Shown one piece after another: positions 12,078 through 14,857 of a stretch of DNA of 14,857 nucleotides. Each line of letters starts with the position of its first letter. Positions within the stretch are counted from its first letter, which is position 1. The notes beneath the pieces were generated by a model. It did no database searches. It worked only from the letters and a program-made list of their open reading frames with translations, and was not told the origin of the DNA. This stretch comes from Mariprofundaceae bacterium (GTDB lineage Bacteria > Pseudomonadota > Zetaproteobacteria > Mariprofundales > Mariprofundaceae). Location of the stretch: positions 1 through 14,857 of the forward strand of contig JAUZQT010000058.1 in the NCBI GenBank assembly GCA_030950825.1. The letters run 5' to 3'. A program made the position numbers and the translations under genes.

Positions 12078-14573
12078 AAGCATTCAAAAGACCATGAACA
12101 ACAGCCCTATAATGCACAGAGCATTGAAACAAAATGGCAAAAGAAGTGGGCTGAGTCCAATATCGATGATGCTTGTGATGATATTTCTGATCAGCGCGAA
12201 ACCTATTACTGCCTTGAAATGTTCCCCTACCCGTCTGGTAACCTGCATATGGGACATGTTCGCAATTACTGCTTGGGCGATGCGATAGCTCGCTATAAAC
12301 GCATGCAGGGCTTTAATGTATTGCACCCAATTGGCTGGGATGCCTTTGGACTACCCGCTGAAAATGCGGCTATTGAGCACCAACGCCCACCTGCTGAATG
12401 GACTTATGCCAATATTGATCAAATGCGCGGGCAATTAAAGCGTTTGGGGCTGTCATATGACTGGTCGCGCGAAATTACCACCTGTAAACCCGAATATTAC
12501 CGCTGGGAACAATGGTTATTTATCAAGCTGATAGAAAAAGGCTTGGCTTATCAAAAAGAGGCTGAAGTAAACTGGTGTAACCCTTGTCATACCGTGCTTG
12601 CCAATGAACAGGTGGAGGATGGCGCATGCTGGCGCTGCAAAACGCCTGTCGTGAAAAAAAATCTCAAGCAGTGGTTTATCAAGATTACTGATTATGCCGA
12701 GCAGCTGCTGGATGATTTGGAACAATTATCCACGTCCAAGGGTGGTGCTTGGCCCGACAAAGTGATTGGCATGCAACGGCATTGGATTGGCAAGTCTTCG
12801 GGCGTAGAAATATCCTTCAACATCGAACATTCAGATGAAGTCCTCGACATTTTCACCACACGCCCAGATACGCTTATGGGTGTTAGTTATATGGCTGTGG
12901 CAGCAGCGCATCCACTGGCCATTCAAGCCGCTCAAAACAACACCGAACTGGCGTTCTTCCTCAAAGAGTGCGCTACCATTTCAACCAAAGAAGCCGATAT
13001 TGCAACCATGGAAAAGAAAGGTATGGCATTGGGCGTGAATGCGATTCATCCCATTACGGGCGAAACTGTGCCTGTTTGGGTAGCTAATTTTGTATTAATG
13101 GCATATGGCACAGGGGCGGTGATGAGTGTGCCAGCCCATGACGAGCGCGATTTTGAGTTTGCCAAGCAATACAATTTAAATATCAAACAGGTGATCACCA
13201 ATCGTACTGGCGATGCCAACGTGGATAACGCGGCCTTTACCGATACTGGTATTTTGATCCATTCAGCTGCGTTTAATGACTTGGATTCAGAACAGGCCAA
13301 ACAAACAATCACAGCATGGTTGGCTGAGCGAGGAAAGGGTAAGGAGCGCATTCAATACCGCCTGAGGGATTGGCTAATTTCACGTCAGCGTTATTGGGGA
13401 GCGCCCATCCCTGTCATTCATTGTGCTGATTGTGGTGCTGTCGCTGTGCCTGAAAAAGATTTACCTGTTGTATTGCCTGAAGATTTGCAGCCCACTGGGG
13501 GATCGTCACCACTAGCGGAATGTGAAGCCTTCTTAAATGTTGATTGTCCACAGTGTGGTAGAGCTGCGCAACGTGAAGCCGACACCTTTGATACCTTTAT
13601 GGAATCATCTTGGTATATGAATCGCTATATGTCCGCCCATTGTGATACTGCTATGGTGGATACCAATGCGATGCAGCGTTGGGCACCTGTCGATCAATAT
13701 ATTGGTGGTGTGGAGCACGCTGTACTGCACCTATTGTATGCTCGTTTTTACCACAAATTAATGCGTGATGTCGGCCTGTTTGATGGTGACAAGGTCGGCC
13801 ATGAGCCATTTAAAAACTTACTCACCCAAGGTATGGTTTTATTGGATGGTACAAAGATGTCCAAATCCAGGGGTAACACGGTTGACCCCAATACCATTAT
13901 TACGCTATATGGTTGTGATACAGCGCGTTTGTTCACCTTATTTGCAGCGCCACCTGAAAAGGATCTAGAATGGGAAGAGTCAGGCGTGGAAGGAGCGCAC
14001 CGTTTCTTAAATCGGGTCTGGCGGTTGTTTGAAAAACTAAATATTGATATTGCAAATGAAGACGATGAAAAATCTGTAAAAGATTTACGTCGCATTACTC
14101 ATATGACCATTGAAAAAGTAAGCCGTGCCTTTGAGCATGGTTTTGCATTCAATGTTGCGATTGCAGCACAAATGGAGCTCACCAATGCTTTGCAGGCATT
14201 TGAAATGACAGGCACGGCTGGAAAGGCTGCCTTTATTGAAGGACTACAAGCATTGGTGAAAATGCTTGCGCCATTTGTGCCACATTTTGCTTGTGAATGT
14301 GGTGAGCGTTTGGGATTTGATCAAGCTGCCGTTATCATGAGCTGGCCAACGGTCGATGAAGCAGCCTTACTTCAGGATGAAATTGCTTTGGTGGTGCAAA
14401 TCCAAGGTAAAAAACGCGCGGAAATCATGGTTCCCAAAGATGTTGATCAGAATACTGCATTGGCTTTAGCAAAAGAAGATCCCAGCGTTTGCAAATGGTT
14501 GCAGGGCATGCAAGTTGTGAAGGTCATTTTGGTAAAGGGTCGCTTACTCAATATTGTGGTGCGTCCAGCATGA
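12075..14573 (+). CDS. leuS: Leucyl-tRNA synthetase
   Basis: This class I aminoacyl-tRNA synthetase charges tRNA-Leu in the cytoplasm. The frame is open from TTG at 12069 (834 residues), but I start it at GTG 12075 (832 residues) on Shine-Dalgarno spacing. Bacterial LeuRS is about 860 residues, so the length is normal to slightly short. The HIGH motif is HMGH in YPSGNLHMGHVRNY (about 51-64). A zinc knuckle WCNPCH...CWRC follows. The CP1 editing domain has the threonine-rich FTTRPDTLMG and the aspartate motif AYGTGAVMSVPAHDERD. A second Cys cluster (CADCG, CPQCG) comes before FMESSWY. KMSKS lies near 594-598, and the anticodon-binding and C-terminal domains close the protein. All catalytic and editing signatures are intact. 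Its stop overlaps the lptE start (ATGA), the same gene order as in E. coli. Confidence 0.97.
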   Translation: MKHSKDHEQQPYNAQSIETKWQKKWAESNIDDACDDISDQRETYYCLEMFPYPSGNLHMGHVRNYCLGDAIARYKRMQGFNVLHPIGWDAFGLPAENAAIEHQRPPAEWTYANIDQMRGQLKRLGLSYDWSREITTCKPEYYRWEQWLFIKLIEKGLAYQKEAEVNWCNPCHTVLANEQVEDGACWRCKTPVVKKNLKQWFIKITDYAEQLLDDLEQLSTSKGGAWPDKVIGMQRHWIGKSSGVEISFNIEHSDEVLDIFTTRPDTLMGVSYMAVAAAHPLAIQAAQNNTELAFFLKECATISTKEADIATMEKKGMALGVNAIHPITGETVPVWVANFVLMAYGTGAVMSVPAHDERDFEFAKQYNLNIKQVITNRTGDANVDNAAFTDTGILIHSAAFNDLDSEQAKQTITAWLAERGKGKERIQYRLRDWLISRQRYWGAPIPVIHCADCGAVAVPEKDLPVVLPEDLQPTGGSSPLAECEAFLNVDCPQCGRAAQREADTFDTFMESSWYMNRYMSAHCDTAMVDTNAMQRWAPVDQYIGGVEHAVLHLLYARFYHKLMRDVGLFDGDKVGHEPFKNLLTQGMVLLDGTKMSKSRGNTVDPNTIITLYGCDTARLFTLFAAPPEKDLEWEESGVEGAHRFLNRVWRLFEKLNIDIANEDDEKSVKDLRRITHMTIEKVSRAFEHGFAFNVAIAAQMELTNALQAFEMTGTAGKAAFIEGLQALVKMLAPFVPHFACECGERLGFDQAAVIMSWPTVDEAALLQDEIALVVQIQGKKRAEIMVPKDVDQNTALALAKEDPSVCKWLQGMQVVKVILVKGRLLNIVVRPA

Positions 14574-14857
14574 AGGCGCTATTTCTAAGCTTGGCGCTTG
14601 CTGTGGGACTCAATGCTTGTGGGTATCATTTGCAAGGGCAAGGTGATCAGACAGGTATTATTCCCCAAGGCACCAAGCAAATCATCATTCTCCCCAGTCA
14701 AGGTGCAGAAAAACTAGGCCGACTTTTTCGTCAGAAGCTGGCTCAATCAAGTGATATAGCCATATTGCGCATGCAAGATGCACACCCTGATATGGATGCA
14801 GAAAGTGTTGAAATACGTTTGGAGAATGCAGTTGAAACAAAGACAGCTTCGGCATAT
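14570..14857 (+). CDS. lptE: LPS-assembly lipoprotein LptE, N-terminal part (3' end outside the window)
   Basis: LptE is an outer-membrane lipoprotein that plugs the LptD barrel and is needed to place LPS in the outer leaflet. The first 96 codons are present and the frame is open to the window edge. A short signal peptide MKALFLSLALAVGLNAC ends with the lipobox LNAC followed by GYHLQG, the typical start of mature LptE. A GTKQIIILP strand and a Lys/Arg-containing LFRQKLAQ segment follow, as in the family. ATG at 14570 overlaps the leuS stop by four bases, so translation is coupled. In E. coli the next gene would be holA. The gene context and lipobox make the call firm although the protein is incomplete. 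Its presence shows the host has an LPS-bearing outer membrane. Confidence 0.92.
   Translation, partial: MKALFLSLALAVGLNACGYHLQGQGDQTGIIPQGTKQIIILPSQGAEKLGRLFRQKLAQSSDIAILRMQDAHPDMDAESVEIRLENAVETKTASAY

Overview
The window reads as chromosomal DNA from a Gram-negative proteobacterium. It encodes an LPS-assembly lipoprotein (LptE), type II secretion parts (GspA, GspB, GspG, GspH, GspI) and a BY-kinase exopolysaccharide co-polymerase. The leuS-lptE junction is the usual proteobacterial one. Base composition is moderately AT-rich. A gammaproteobacterium or zetaproteobacterium fits, but sequence reading alone does not settle the class. Gene density is high and I see no tRNA, rRNA, CRISPR array or complete insertion sequence.

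Layout, left to right. The window opens in the 3' end of purF (purine synthesis). Next come gspA and gspB on the + strand, overlapping by one base. Four bases after gspB, and converging on it, is a - strand cluster: an extended YidD-family gene, then gspG, gspH and gspI. Divergent from yidD is a CysM-type cysteine synthase on the + strand with a TTG start. It converges on a - strand polysaccharide pair: a Wzc-like tyrosine autokinase followed by the bifunctional GDP-mannose enzyme manC. After a 450-base spacer the + strand carries a standalone DHH-family phosphoesterase, an exported DUF4197 protein, leuS, and the first 96 codons of lptE, overlapping leuS by ATGA.

How the genes work together. 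GspA/GspB (inner-membrane ATPase and partner for secretin assembly through peptidoglycan) and GspG/H/I (pseudopilus) belong to one secretion machine. The rest of it (C-F, J-N) is not here, so the T2SS genes are scattered in this genome. Wzc plus ManC points to a mannose-derived exopolysaccharide or capsule. The remaining genes are housekeeping.

Most notable non-coding content. The spacer upstream of the BY-kinase gene holds a 160-bp element (9778-9937) with 18-bp terminal inverted repeats, two inner inverted repeats with exactly the same centre, and flanking CTAA duplications. This is the structure of a miniature inverted-repeat transposable element (MITE). Sequences closely resembling its ends recur at three other gene boundaries in the window (about 464-481, 5822-5839 and 11933-11966). 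Other sites worth noting are a perfect 8-bp dyad upstream of manC, tandem 15-bp repeats between yidD and gspG, and several starts where Shine-Dalgarno or promoter position argues against the longest reading frame. I found no clearly new multigene system; the repeat family is the best candidate for something undescribed.
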